Source: Pseudomonas sp. RIT409 (GTDB lineage: Bacteria > Pseudomonadota > Gammaproteobacteria > Pseudomonadales > Pseudomonadaceae). Taken from it: a DNA stretch of 64,000 nucleotides. Where the stretch lies: contig NZ_QARE02000009.1 of assembly GCF_003052515.2 (NCBI RefSeq), positions 169,948 to 233,947 on the forward strand. The letters run 5' to 3'. A program made the translations under genes and the position numbers. This document shows positions 34,748 through 44,612 of this stretch, piece after piece. The notes under the pieces were generated by a model, which saw nothing but the letters and a program-made list of their open reading frames with translations, was not told the DNA's origin and ran no database searches. Each line of letters begins with the position of its first letter. Position 1 is the stretch's first letter.

Positions 34748-36436
34748 ATGGCCAACAAAATGACCGTCGCTCAGCGGCTCGGGCTTGGCTTCGGACTGAT
34801 GCTGGCTTTAATGATCGTGGTCACACTGATCGGGGTTTATCGCGTCAACATGATCGAAGCGAAGCTGACCGAAGTGAGTGAAAACTCGACGGTCAAGCAA
34901 CGCTATGCCATTAACCTGCGCGGCAGCGTGCACGACCGGGCGATCGCGATTCGGGACGCCATTCTGGCCAACGACGACGCCGCCTTTAAACGCTACGTGG
35001 CGACCATCGAGCAATTGGACCAGTTCTACCAGACCTCGGCCAAGCCACTGCATGAAGTGGTGCAAGGCAAAGGCGCTTCCGAGTTGGACAAGACCCGACT
35101 GGAGGCGATCATCGCTCAGGAAAATCTCGCTCAACCGCTGACCCGACAGTTGCTCGGGCTTCGTCGCGACAACCAGACCGACCAGGCCCAGGCGTTGTTG
35201 CGCGAGCAGGTGGCCGGCGCATACCGGGAGTGGCTCAAGCGCATCAATGACTTCATCGATTTGCAGGAAGCCGATACCGGCAAAAACGTGCAGATCATTC
35301 GGGACACCGCAGGGAGCTTCGCGCGTCTGATGCTGTTGAGCACCAGCGTCGCCGCCCTGATTTGCGTCCTCGCTTCGATCCTGATCATCCGCAACATCAA
35401 ATCGACCTTGGGTGCAGAGCCCGAAGCCGTGGCCGAACACATTCGCGAACTGGCCAACGGTGAGATCAACAACGCCATCGAAACGCGGTACCCGCAAAGC
35501 GTCATGGGCGCCCTGCGGGAGAGCAATCAACGCCTTTCCGATACGCTGACCCGCGTGACATCCGCGGCCATCGAGCTGCAAGGCTCGTCGCGCCAGCTCA
35601 AGAACAGTTCGGAGTTGAACAACCAGCAGTTGCGTATCCAGGCCGAAGAAACCGAAAAGATCGCCACCGCTCTCTCGCAAATGGCCACCTCCGGCAGCGA
35701 GATTGCCCGTTACGCCGAGACCGCGGCGAAGGCGTCGAGTACCGCTGACCATGAGGTGGAAAGCGGCAAGCGAGTCGTCGAAAACGCGAGCGTTGCCATG
35801 CGCGATCTGTCGGACCTGCTCAATGATGCATCGTCCTCGGTGGTCCAACTGGCCCACGACAGTCAATCGATCGAAACGATTGTCGGGGTGATCAACTCCA
35901 TCGCCGAACGCACCAACCTGCTGGCGCTCAATGCGGCCATTGAGGCGGCCCGAGCGGGCGAGTTCGGGCGCGGGTTCGCGGTCGTCGCCGAGGAAGTCAG
36001 GTCTCTGGCGACCCGCACCCAGGAATCCACCCAGCAGATTCGAAACATGGTCGGCCAGTTGCAGAGCGGTTCGAGTCATGCGGCGTCGATCATGCAGAAC
36101 AGCCGCGAGATGGCCGAGCAGACGCTGGAACAAACGCGGGTTGCCGAGCAGTCGCTGACCACCATCAGCCGTGAGGTCAGCGCCATTAGCGACATGAACG
36201 CCCACATTGCCAGCGCTTCGGCGCAACAAGGTGCGGCGGTGCAGGACGCCAGCCAGAACATCGCGCGCATCCACGTTGCGGCCCAGCGGACCTCGGTCAA
36301 TTCCGCCGACGTGGCCAGCTCCAGCGAGGAACTGGCCAACGTCGCCAGCGGACTGATGGACAAGGTCAGCTTCTTCCATGTCTCGAGCGCTGACACCCCG
36401 CGCCCGGCCGCCCATCGGGTGCGGGACATCGCCTAG
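34748..36436 (+). CDS. Methyl-accepting chemotaxis protein (4HB sensor)
   Basis: A 562-residue chemoreceptor. TM1 spans about 12-32. The periplasmic four-helix-bundle sensor follows (about 35-190), then TM2 (about 195-216), HAMP and the signalling coiled coil. The CheA/CheW-binding tip [18 protein letters not shown] is intact. No C-terminal CheR-docking pentapeptide: the protein ends HRVRDIA. Ligand is unknown. CGGAG lies 6 nt upstream of ATG. It is monocistronic. Confidence 0.9.
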   Translation: MANKMTVAQRLGLGFGLMLALMIVVTLIGVYRVNMIEAKLTEVSENSTVKQRYAINLRGSVHDRAIAIRDAILANDDAAFKRYVATIEQLDQFYQTSAKPLHEVVQGKGASELDKTRLEAIIAQENLAQPLTRQLLGLRRDNQTDQAQALLREQVAGAYREWLKRINDFIDLQEADTGKNVQIIRDTAGSFARLMLLSTSVAALICVLASILIIRNIKSTLGAEPEAVAEHIRELANGEINNAIETRYPQSVMGALRESNQRLSDTLTRVTSAAIELQGSSRQLKNSSELNNQQLRIQAEETEKIATALSQMATSGSEIARYAETAAKASSTADHEVESGKRVVENASVAMRDLSDLLNDASSSVVQLAHDSQSIETIVGVINSIAERTNLLALNAAIEAARAGEFGRGFAVVAEEVRSLATRTQESTQQIRNMVGQLQSGSSHAASIMQNSREMAEQTLEQTRVAEQSLTTISREVSAISDMNAHIASASAQQGAAVQDASQNIARIHVAAQRTSVNSADVASSSEELANVASGLMDKVSFFHVSSADTPRPAAHRVRDIA

Positions 36437-36601
36437 CAGCTGTATGCAGCCAGCGGTTAGGGAACTTCGGGGGCGAGCGGCGGGCGCCGTGTGGAACAGC
36501 GCAAGGGATGCGCAAGCGATCAAGCGCTATGCGGTGCCCGGATTCAGGCGGTTTCCAGTCTCCGGGCACTCTGTGCTTGAGGGCTTGAAAGCCCTGCGGT
36601 T

Positions 36602-37894
36602 TCAAGGCGTGGCGAGCACCGGTGCAGTTTTTTCACGGCGCACGGTCATGATCACGGCAGAGGCCACCAGGCACAACACGCCCGCCGCCATGAAAGCAGG
36701 AAGGTAACTGGAGACGTTCTCCCGCGACCAGCCGGCAGCGAAAGCGGCAAACGCGGCGCCGATCTGATGGCCTGCGAACACCCAGCCAAACACCAACCCT
36801 GCCCGCTCCGGCCCGAAGCGGCTGATGGCCAGGCGCACGGTGGGAGGGACCGTGGCGATCCAGTCCAGGCCGTAGAACACCGCGAACGCCGACAGACCGA
36901 GGAGGGAGAAATCCGATTAAGGCAAGGCGATCAGCGACAAACCCCGCAGGCCGTAATACCAGAACAGCAGGTACCGGTTGTCGAAGCGGTCGGACAGCCA
37001 GCCTGACAAGACCGTCCCGATCAAATCGCAGAAACCCATGGCCGCCAGCAGACCGGACGCCTGCAGCGGGCTGATGCCGAAGCCGCCACACAGTGGGATT
37101 AGGTGCACCTGCACCAGGCCGGAAGTACTGGCGCCGCAGACGAAGAAGGTGCCGAACAGAATCCAGAACACGCGGGTCTTGGCAGCGTCGCGAAGCGTTG
37201 TGAGGGTGGCGGCGAAAATCGAATGACCGTTTTGCGCCGGTTCAGCGATTGGCGCTGTGCCGGTATCGCCATAAGGCCGCAGCCCCAGATCACTGGGACG
37301 GTCGCGCATGATCATCAACACCGCGACCGCCGCCACCGCCAACATCGTCGACAGCACCACCAGGGCCCAGCGCCATCCATAATGGTCGGACACGCTGGCC
37401 AGCAGTGGCATGAAGATCAGCTGGCCCGTCGCATTGCTGGCCGTGAGCACGCCAACGACCAGGCCCCTGCGATGATTGAACCAGCGTGACGAGACCACCG
37501 CGCCAAGCACCAACGCGGTCATCCCGGCACCGACCCCTACACCGATCCCCCACAGCGCCATCAGTTGCCAGACCTGTGTCATGCCCAGGGACAGCAACAG
37601 GCTGGTCATGATCACGATGATCGCGGAAATGGTCACGTTCCGCGGGCCGTACTTGCTCATCAACGCTGCTGCGAAGGGGGCGGTCAGGCCGAACAGAATG
37701 AAGCGAATCGACAGCGCCGAGGAAATGTCCACCGTGTTCCAGCCAAACTCCATCTGCATGGGCACGATGAAAATGCCCGGCGCACCGACCGCCGCCGCGC
37801 TGACCAACGAAGCCAGGAACGTCACCGCCACCATGGCCCAGCCATAGTGGATACCTCGACGCGTGAGGGCGTGTGAAAGCCATTCAGACAGCAT
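36602..37894 (-). pseudogene. MFS transporter gene interrupted by one in-frame nonsense codon
   Basis: An MFS permease of about 430 codons starting at ATG 37894 (GAGG 6 nt upstream; helix 1 begins HYGWAMVAVTFLASLVSAAA). A TAA at 36919-36917 stops it after GLRGLSLIALP. The same frame continues without a shift (SDFSLLGLSAFAVFYGLDWI) to the natural end at 36602. One substitution, for example of a TAC or TAT Tyr codon, would restore it. The last three or so helices are lost, so the product should be inactive. A TetR gene and operator remain upstream. Confidence 0.75.
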
Positions 37895-38081
37895 GATTAC
37901 CTCGATCAAATGGGCTTCGCTTGAATCACCGCGGCAGCACCCGGCCACGGCCTGCGGAACGTCATGCGTTGCGTGCAGGCGCCGTTCCTGGAGCCGAGCC
38001 TCAGTAATCATTGAACGAAAAGGTGGGAATGAGCCTTGCGGGATGATAGGTCGACCGTCATGCAAAGCGCGTCGAAACAGA

Positions 38082-38099
38082 ATCTAACATTTGTTAGAT
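38082..38099. promoter_or_regulatory. TetR-type operator palindrome
   Basis: ATCTAACATTTGTTAGAT is a perfect 8+2+8 inverted repeat with the TAACA/TGTTA arms typical of TetR-family operators. It lies between the tetR stop and the start of the broken MFS gene, 187 bp before the latter. Confidence 0.65.
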
Positions 38100-38174
38100 G
38101 ATGATTGCAATCTAAAGCGGTTTCTTGGCTCTCTCTGGTGTGTCTCACCCGTCGAGCCTGGCCGAGGGCGAGGA

Positions 38175-38765
38175 TCAGTCGGCAGTCGGGCGATTCCCTG
38201 CAGGCTCGGCCAGCCGCTGACGGGCCTGGGCCAGCACCTCGTTGGCGAGTTCGGGATCGTCGAGCATACGGGCCAAGGTCACGGCACCGATCATCGCGGC
38301 CAACCTGAACATTGCGTCGGCACGGGCGTGGGTCGAGCCCTGCTCCTCGGCCTGCCTGGCCAGGATGTCGATCCAGGTGCGAAAACCTTCCGAAATCGCA
38401 TGCCGCGTATGCTCGTCGGCACGCGCCAGCTCGCTGCCCATCGTGACGAAGGTGCAACTGCGTGCGCAGTCGTCGTGCTGAGTCAGGGATAGAAAGTCGT
38501 TGAAATAGTCGGCGAGCCCGCGCTCCCCGCCGCCGACCGCCGCGCTGGCCTTCTCGGCGATCCGTTGCATGGCCGTCGCGCAGGCTTCGGCCAGCAGTTG
38601 TTCCTTGGAATCGAAGTGGCGATAAAACCCGCCATGGGTCAAACCGGCGGCGGCCATGATGTCCGAGACCCGTGTCGCCTGGATGCCGGTTCGCTTGAAT
38701 TCCCGCGACGCGACGTCAACTATCCGTTTGCGGGTCTGTGCGGTCTCGGCTTTGGATTTTTTCAT
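38175..38765 (-). CDS. TetR/AcrR-family repressor
   Basis: A 196-residue regulator. The N-terminal helix-turn-helix (about 8-55) has RIVDVASREFKRTGIQATRV and AAAGLTHGGFYRHFDSKEQL. The C-terminal ligand domain resembles the YsiA/NemR-like set with HDDCARSCTFVTMGSELAR. ATG 38765 is preferred; the in-frame extension to 38825 lacks HTH-like sequence. It precedes the MFS pseudogene in the same direction and likely controls it through the palindrome at 38082. Confidence 0.85.
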   Translation of the reverse strand: MKKSKAETAQTRKRIVDVASREFKRTGIQATRVSDIMAAAGLTHGGFYRHFDSKEQLLAEACATAMQRIAEKASAAVGGGERGLADYFNDFLSLTQHDDCARSCTFVTMGSELARADEHTRHAISEGFRTWIDILARQAEEQGSTHARADAMFRLAAMIGAVTLARMLDDPELANEVLAQARQRLAEPAGNRPTAD

Positions 38766-39027
38766 GGCTGTTCCTGTGTCTGCACCCGAGGCCAGGCGGG
38801 GCCGTGGCGTCATGGGGTGCGTCATGGGGTAGAGAAAGCTTACCTAATTGTTCAGGGATTGACGCCTGGCCAGGCGCGCCAGTGGGTCGGCTCTACGCGC
38901 TTTTCAGCTATTTCTGCCTGGGCGCCGCACCAGCCGCGCAGTGAGCGCACGCTGCGTGGAACGGCTTCAAACGGTGGCTCGATGCGCTACCCTGCTCCCC
39001 CAAGCCGTGCTTTTCCATGAGGATGTG

Positions 39028-39951
39028 ATGACACTTGCCGCCGCTGCCGCTTATGACGAGCTTGAGCTCGAATTCATCCCACCATTCGACTGGACCCGAA
39101 TGCTGCGATTTTTCAGCGGCCGGGCCACCGGCGGCGTAGAAGCAGTGCATGAACAGGTGTACTACCGGACTGTGAAGGTCGACGATGCGACCGGCTTGCT
39201 CAGCGTACGCCGTGATCCGCAGCGCGACGTGCTGATCGTGCGAGTCGAGGGTGAGGCGCGGCATCATCTGGACCGGATGACGCCACGCCTGGTTCGCCTG
39301 TTTGACCTCAAGACGCACCCGGACGCTGTCCGGCAAGGCCTGACGCAGGACCCATGGCTCGCCTCGCTGCTCGACAATGCGCCAGGGCTGCGCGTCCCCG
39401 GCGCCTGGTCCGGGTTCGAAATGGTGGTGCGAACCATCGTCGGGCAGCAGGTGAGCGTCAAAGCGGCGACGACCATCGTTGGCCGCCTGGTGCAACGCGC
39501 CGGTACCGCTGCGACTGAGCCCTCTCACCCCCTGACGCCGTGGCATTTCCCGACACCGCATGCCTTGGCGCAGGTGAACCTCGACAAGATCGGCATGCCG
39601 GGCAAACGCGTCGCCACGCTGCAACGTTTTGCCCAGGCCGTGGCCGACGGTGAGGTGGACATCGATAACGACGAGCCCGACATCGCGACGCTTCGCAGGC
39701 AACTGCTCGACATGCCGGGAATTGGCCCCTGGACCGTCGAATACGCCGCGATGCGCGCCTGGCGTGACGCCGACGCCTGGCCTGCCACCGATCTGGTGCT
39801 CATGCAGGCCATCGCGCGGCGGATGCCCGAACTGACCCGCAAGGCCGACCAACTCAAGCACGCGCAGAGCTGGAAGCCATGGCGGGCCTATGTGGCGATG
39901 CACCTCTGGAATGAAATTGCCGATCAGATGGGGCTGGCACGCGGCGGCTGA
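39028..39951 (+). CDS. AlkA-type 3-methyladenine DNA glycosylase II
   Basis: A 307-residue HhH-GPD glycosylase that excises alkylated bases. The AlkA_N-like domain (about 5-100) is followed by the HhH-GPD domain. The hairpin is LLDMPGIGPWTVEYAAMRAW. The catalytic aspartate is D255 in PATDLVLM. ATG 39028 is preferred to the longer start at 38941 since GAGG lies 6 nt upstream and the family begins near here. No ada gene is adjacent, so adaptive-response control is not evident. Confidence 0.85.
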   Translation: MTLAAAAAYDELELEFIPPFDWTRMLRFFSGRATGGVEAVHEQVYYRTVKVDDATGLLSVRRDPQRDVLIVRVEGEARHHLDRMTPRLVRLFDLKTHPDAVRQGLTQDPWLASLLDNAPGLRVPGAWSGFEMVVRTIVGQQVSVKAATTIVGRLVQRAGTAATEPSHPLTPWHFPTPHALAQVNLDKIGMPGKRVATLQRFAQAVADGEVDIDNDEPDIATLRRQLLDMPGIGPWTVEYAAMRAWRDADAWPATDLVLMQAIARRMPELTRKADQLKHAQSWKPWRAYVAMHLWNEIADQMGLARGG

Positions 39952-39999
39952 GGCCCTGATAGGCCCTCGCCTGAGTGAGTCTATAGGGGCACGCGCCCG

Positions 40000-41484
40000 T
40001 CATTCATGCAGCCCCCGGGCTGCGCTCAGTAAGCTGCGGAACTTCGCATACCGCGCCTGCAAGGCCGGCTGCACGGCGGGCATTGGCTGGAAGCGGGCCT
40101 GGATCGGCAGCCCTGCCGACAGGCGTTCCTCGGAGTGACCGATGGCCAGCAATCCCAACTGCGCGGCGCCAATGCAGGCACTCAGTTCGCTGCCCTGCAA
40201 GGTGAAGATTTCGCGATCCACAATGTTGGCCAACAACTGTGCCCAGTAATCGCTGCGTGCGCCCCCGCCCACCAACGCACAGGCGTTGACGGTGGCCCCC
40301 GCCGACAACACCGCATTCATCGCGTCCAGCAGCCCGAAGCCCACCCCCTCCAGCACGGCGTAGCCGAGCATCGCCGGGGTGCAGTCGTGCCCGAGGTTCA
40401 TGAAGCCGCCACGCAACAGCGGATCGTTGTGTGGCGTTCGCTCGCCCGCGAGATACGGCAGAAACAAGGGGTGCGTCAAGGGAACTGGCCGATCGAGCGG
40501 CAAGGCCGCGCGGACCTGCTCCAGCAGCACGCGCTCATCCGGCTGGCCCAGCAGGCGGGTGACCCAGCGCAGGCAACTGGCTCCTGCCAACATCGCCCCC
40601 ATGGTGTACCAGCGGTCCGGCAGCGCATGGCAGAAGTTGTGCACGGCACGGGCCGGGTTACCCGCGGGGTGCTCGGTAATCGCCACCAGCGCGGCGCTGG
40701 TCCCCAGGGTAATGAAGGCATCGCCTGCGCGGATTGCGCCAATGCCGACCGCCGCGACCGGGTTGTCGCCGCCGCCGGTCGCCACCACAAGGTCCCGAGG
40801 TAGCCCGAGCGCCTGGGCCGCTTCGGACGTCAGGCACCCCGCCGGCTCGCTGGCTTCCAGCAGGCGAGGCATCTGCGCGAGGGTGAGGCCGCAGGCGCGC
40901 AGCATCGGTTCGTACCAGGTGCGATTGGCCACATCCAACCACAGTGTGCCGGCGGCATCGGAGACATCGCTGGCTCGCGCTCCCGTCAACCGCAGGCGCA
41001 GGTAATCCTTGGGCGACAACACGCAATCAACGCGGGCGAACACCGCTGGCGCGTGCTGCTTGAGCCACACCAGCTTGGGTGCCGTCAGGCCGGCCATGGC
41101 CAGGCTGCCCGTCACCTGCGCGTAGCCGGGAAAGTCGCGGTTCAGCTGCTCGGCCTCTTCAACGGCGCGTGAATCATCCCAGAGCACCGCAGGGTAAAGG
41201 ACCTGCCCTTCGGCATCGAGCAGCACCGCGCCGTGCATCTGCCCCGAGAGGCCGATGCAAGCGATCCGGGCCCACGCCATGGGGGCGTCGCTGCGCAGGC
41301 GCTCAAGCGCATCGGTGCAGGCCTGCCACCAGTGGAGCGGATCCTGTTCGGACCAGCCCGGTTGACGGCGAGCCGTGGTCAGCCCAGCACCGGCTTTTGC
41401 CAGTACGTGCCCGTGACTGTCGAGCAGAATCGCCTTGAGTTCGGAGGTGCCCAGATCGATGCCCAGCGAAACGGCGTCGCTCAT
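40000..41484 (-). CDS. xylB: Xylulokinase-like FGGY carbohydrate kinase
   Basis: A 494-residue FGGY kinase. N-terminal ATPase motif LGIDLGTSELKAILLDSHG, then SGQMHGAVLLDAEGQ and the second FGGY signature FMNLGHDCTPAMLGYAVLEGVGFGLLDA. The MHGAV segment and length match XylB, which phosphorylates D-xylulose; other pentuloses are possible. Start overlaps the lacI stop by 4 nt. As last gene of the ribose-type ABC operon it should phosphorylate the imported ketose or pentitol-derived sugar. No dehydrogenase gene is present. Confidence 0.85.
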   Translation of the reverse strand: MSDAVSLGIDLGTSELKAILLDSHGHVLAKAGAGLTTARRQPGWSEQDPLHWWQACTDALERLRSDAPMAWARIACIGLSGQMHGAVLLDAEGQVLYPAVLWDDSRAVEEAEQLNRDFPGYAQVTGSLAMAGLTAPKLVWLKQHAPAVFARVDCVLSPKDYLRLRLTGARASDVSDAAGTLWLDVANRTWYEPMLRACGLTLAQMPRLLEASEPAGCLTSEAAQALGLPRDLVVATGGGDNPVAAVGIGAIRAGDAFITLGTSAALVAITEHPAGNPARAVHNFCHALPDRWYTMGAMLAGASCLRWVTRLLGQPDERVLLEQVRAALPLDRPVPLTHPLFLPYLAGERTPHNDPLLRGGFMNLGHDCTPAMLGYAVLEGVGFGLLDAMNAVLSAGATVNACALVGGGARSDYWAQLLANIVDREIFTLQGSELSACIGAAQLGLLAIGHSEERLSAGLPIQARFQPMPAVQPALQARYAKFRSLLSAARGLHE

Positions 41485-42512
41485 GTCGGTTCAATTCCTT
41501 TCAACGGGACGCCGAAGGGGCATCCACACGAATTTCGGATGCGCAGCGTGGCGGGCAGGCGTTCAGACTGGCGCTCACCGTCGGGGTCGTCGATGCGCTG
41601 CAACAACAATTGCACCGCCCGCTCGCCCAAGGCCTTCACCGGCTGAGCGATCACGCTCAGGCGCGGCAGGAAGAAATCCGCCCAGTCGAAGTCGTCGAAG
41701 CCGACCAGCGCCATCTGATCCGGCACCTGTACACCGGCTTCTCGCAGGGCCTGCATGGCGCCGATGGTCATCAGGTTGTTGGCCGCCATGATCGCCGTCG
41801 GCGGCACCGGCAATGCCAGCAAGCTCAGGGCCGCCCGGCGCGCCGATTCGCTATTGGACTGGCCGTTGACCAGCAGGCGGTCGTCGAACTTCAGGTTCGC
41901 GTCCGACAGCGCCTGCTGATACCCCTCGATGCGCTCTTCGGTGGTGCTCAGGCCACGGTGCCCGGCAATCATGCCGATGCGCTGGTGACCGTGGCCGATC
42001 AGATGCGTCACCAGCGCCTGGGTCGACGCGCGGTTCTCTACCCCCACCTGATCGAAGCCCTCCGCCGCCAGCCGGTCCACCAGCACTGTGGGAATGGCAT
42101 GGGTCCGCAGGTAGCCGAGTGCTGCCCGTTCTGGATCGCTGGACGGTGCCAACAGAATGCCGTCGACCCGGCGGTGATGCAGCGCTTCCACCACGCGCAA
42201 TTCCTGCACGGGGTCATCGTGGGTGTCGGCGAAAAGCATCATCAAGCCGTGCCGGGCGCATTCGGTTTCGATGGCGTGGACGGTCTCGCTGAAGTAGTGG
42301 TTGGAGAGCGCCGAAATCGCCACGCCGAGGGTGTAAGTGCGCGAACGGGCCAGCGAGCGCGCGAGGGTGTTGGGGATGTAACCCAACTCCCGCACCGCTT
42401 GCTGCACCGCGTCCACCGTTTGCGCGCTGACTTTGCGCGTGCCGTTGAGCACGTGGGACACGGTCGAGGTCGACACCCGCGCGCGGCGCGCCACGTCCTC
42501 CATCTTGACCAC
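41481..42512 (-). CDS. LacI-family repressor of the sugar ABC operon
   Basis: A 343-residue LacI/GalR regulator. The HTH is KMEDVARRARVSTSTVSHVLNGTRKVS, the hinge ARSLARSRTYTLGVAIS and the C-terminal periplasmic-binding-like core has TAIMAANNLMTIGAMQALR. A GTG at 42512 is chosen (GAGGGAG 8 nt upstream); a TTG at 42557 or the ATG at 42503 are alternatives. It is encoded inside the operon it likely controls, and two LacI-type palindromes lie before the first gene. Confidence 0.85.
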   Translation of the reverse strand: MVKMEDVARRARVSTSTVSHVLNGTRKVSAQTVDAVQQAVRELGYIPNTLARSLARSRTYTLGVAISALSNHYFSETVHAIETECARHGLMMLFADTHDDPVQELRVVEALHHRRVDGILLAPSSDPERAALGYLRTHAIPTVLVDRLAAEGFDQVGVENRASTQALVTHLIGHGHQRIGMIAGHRGLSTTEERIEGYQQALSDANLKFDDRLLVNGQSNSESARRAALSLLALPVPPTAIMAANNLMTIGAMQALREAGVQVPDQMALVGFDDFDWADFFLPRLSVIAQPVKALGERAVQLLLQRIDDPDGERQSERLPATLRIRNSCGCPFGVPLKGIEPT

Positions 42513-42538
42513 GGCGTACACTCCCTCGGCATGGCGCT

Positions 42539-43480
42539 TCAGCGTTTGCTCGACCAACCGGTGTAGGTGCCGACATTGTCACGGGTGATCAACTTCGGCG
42601 TGAGTTGGGTCACCGCTTGTGCCGGTGGCTTGTCATTGAGCAGGTCATTGCCGATCACCACCGCCTGCTGCGCCATGGCCCAAGGGTCCTGACTGGAGGA
42701 GGCCTGAATCAGCGAATCGGACTTCAGGGCGTGTTCGATGTCCGGTGCGCCATCGACCGATGTAATGATGATTGCGCTGCGTTTGAGCTGGCGGGCCGCC
42801 AGGTCGCTGCCAATGGCTTGCGGATCGTTGATCGCGAACAGGCCATCGATTTTCGGGAAGCGGGTCAGATAACCCTGCATGGCGTTCAGGCCGCCGTCGC
42901 GGGAGCCCTTGGCGTCCTGGTCATCGGACAGGATCTTGATGTCCGGAGCGGCGGCGAACGCGGACTTGCAACCGGCGACCCGGTCGGTCACTGCAGTGAC
43001 CTGCGGGCCGTTCTCGATGATCACGTTCCCTTTGCCCGACAGCTTGTCGACGATGAACTGGCACGCCAGCTTGCCCGCCTCGACGTTGTCGGTCTGCACC
43101 GTGGCATCCACCCCGGCAGCGCTGACATCGACGGCGACCACCTTGATACCCGCGGCTTGCGCTTTCTTGACCGCCGAAGCGATGGCTTTCGGGTCCACTG
43201 CGTTGATCAGGATCAGGTCGACGCCTGCCGCAATGAAGTTGTCGATCTGGGAAAACTGTTTGCTCAAGTCGTAATCGGCCGAAACCGACGTCACCTTGGC
43301 CTGCGGGTTGATCTCCAGCGCCTTGGCTTTCGCGCCTTCGGCCAGGGTCACGAAATAGGGGTTGCCCAGCGAACCCAGAGTGATGCCCACGGATTTCAGC
43401 TCGCGGGCCTCGACACTTTGGGCCACGAGTGCAGCCAGACACAACGATACGGCAGTGGGGAATAGGCGTTTGACGTTCAT
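42539..43480 (-). CDS. Ribose-type periplasmic sugar-binding protein
   Basis: A 313-residue binding protein (Peripla_BP_4, RbsB-like) with a signal peptide ending about S-V-E-A. Seen: SVGITLGSLGNPYFVTLAEG, NAVDPKAIASAVKKAQAAGI and FAINDPQAIGSDLAARQLK. It delivers a pentose, pentulose or polyol to the membrane complex. The gap to the permease gene is 100 bp. Co-location with a xylulokinase suggests a C5 sugar other than ribose. Confidence 0.88.
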   Translation of the reverse strand: MNVKRLFPTAVSLCLAALVAQSVEARELKSVGITLGSLGNPYFVTLAEGAKAKALEINPQAKVTSVSADYDLSKQFSQIDNFIAAGVDLILINAVDPKAIASAVKKAQAAGIKVVAVDVSAAGVDATVQTDNVEAGKLACQFIVDKLSGKGNVIIENGPQVTAVTDRVAGCKSAFAAAPDIKILSDDQDAKGSRDGGLNAMQGYLTRFPKIDGLFAINDPQAIGSDLAARQLKRSAIIITSVDGAPDIEHALKSDSLIQASSSQDPWAMAQQAVVIGNDLLNDKPPAQAVTQLTPKLITRDNVGTYTGWSSKR

Positions 43481-43580
43481 GTTTTCTCTCTTGTGATTGA
43501 CGCGTTCAACGGGTATCCAGTTCGTGATCGGTGTGGCGGAGCCTTTCCATCAAGGCGCCACGGTGCTCAGCGGCAGGCCC

Positions 43581-44573
43581 TCAGGTTCGTGCACCGGACT
43601 GGCGATAGCGGTCCAACGCCACCGCGCCGATGATCACGATGCCTTTGATGATGTACTGCCAGATGTCCGAGACGCCCAGAAGCACCAGGCCATTGGTCAG
43701 CACGGCAATGATCAGCGCCCCGATCAAGGTGCCGCCGATGGTGCCCACGCCCCCGGTGAAGCTGGTGCCGCCGAGGATTACCGCAGCGATGGCGTCCAGC
43801 TCATAGGATTGCCCGAGCTGCAGGCCGTTGGCCGCGAACAGGCGCGATGCGCTCATCACGGCACCGAGCCCCGCCAGTGCACCTGAAACGGCGTAGACGA
43901 ACAGCAGGACTTTCCACACCTTGATACCGGACAAACGGGCGGCTTCAGGATTGCCGCCCACCGAATAGATTTGCACGCCCATGACCGTGCGCCGCAGGAT
44001 GAACCAGGAAATCACGATGACCGCTGCGGCGATCACCACCAGCCAGGGCACGCCGAATAATGCATCGTTGCCGATGAAGGCGAACGGCAGGTCGGGGTTG
44101 AACACCGTCTTGTCGTCCGCCAGCAATCGGGCCAGCCCTCGCATGGCGGTGAGCGCACCCAGGGTGACGATGAAGGGCGGCAAGCGCATGAAGGCGATCA
44201 GCCCGCCATTGACCAACCCCAGCAGCAAACCGAAGCCCACCCCGGCGAAGATCCCCAGCATGCCCCACTGCGGCGACATCGAGGCTTGCAAGGCCACGAC
44301 CGCCGAGGCCGCGAGAATTGCCCCCACCGACAGGTCGATACCGGCGGTGAGTATCACAAACGTCATTCCCGCCGCCAGCACCACATTGACCGAAGCCTGC
44401 TGGGTGATGATCGACAGGTTCTGCCAGGTCATGAAACTGTCGGTCATCAGCGCGAAACCGAGCACCAGCAATACAAGCACCGGCAACATACCCAAGGTGC
44501 GCATCAGGTCACGCATACGCTCGCGCTTACTGATCGCGGCGACGGCGGGCGAGTTTTGCAGAGGCAGACTCAT
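43581..44573 (-). CDS. Ribose-type ABC permease (RbsC-like)
   Basis: A 330-residue BPD_transp_2 permease with about ten helices and the RbsC-family signature LTAGIDLSVGAILAASAVVA. Further family blocks are GIKVWKVLLFVYAVSGALAGLGA and GGTSFTGGVGTIGGTLIGA. It forms the membrane channel for the binding protein at 42539 and the ATPase at 44613. Confidence 0.9.
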   Translation of the reverse strand: MSLPLQNSPAVAAISKRERMRDLMRTLGMLPVLVLLVLGFALMTDSFMTWQNLSIITQQASVNVVLAAGMTFVILTAGIDLSVGAILAASAVVALQASMSPQWGMLGIFAGVGFGLLLGLVNGGLIAFMRLPPFIVTLGALTAMRGLARLLADDKTVFNPDLPFAFIGNDALFGVPWLVVIAAAVIVISWFILRRTVMGVQIYSVGGNPEAARLSGIKVWKVLLFVYAVSGALAGLGAVMSASRLFAANGLQLGQSYELDAIAAVILGGTSFTGGVGTIGGTLIGALIIAVLTNGLVLLGVSDIWQYIIKGIVIIGAVALDRYRQSGART

Positions 44574-44612
44574 CGTCCAGGCTCCTTATTATTGTCGTTG
44601 AGGTTCAGGCCT

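Noticed and set aside
34808..36523. A 571-codon minus-strand open frame
   Set aside because: Antisense shadow of the chemoreceptor, which is unambiguous on the plus strand.
36633..37091. An out-of-frame minus-strand open frame suggesting a frameshift in the MFS gene
   Set aside because: The real continuation (36602-36880) is in the same frame as the upstream part, separated only by the TAA and twelve codons, so a nonsense codon explains the break.
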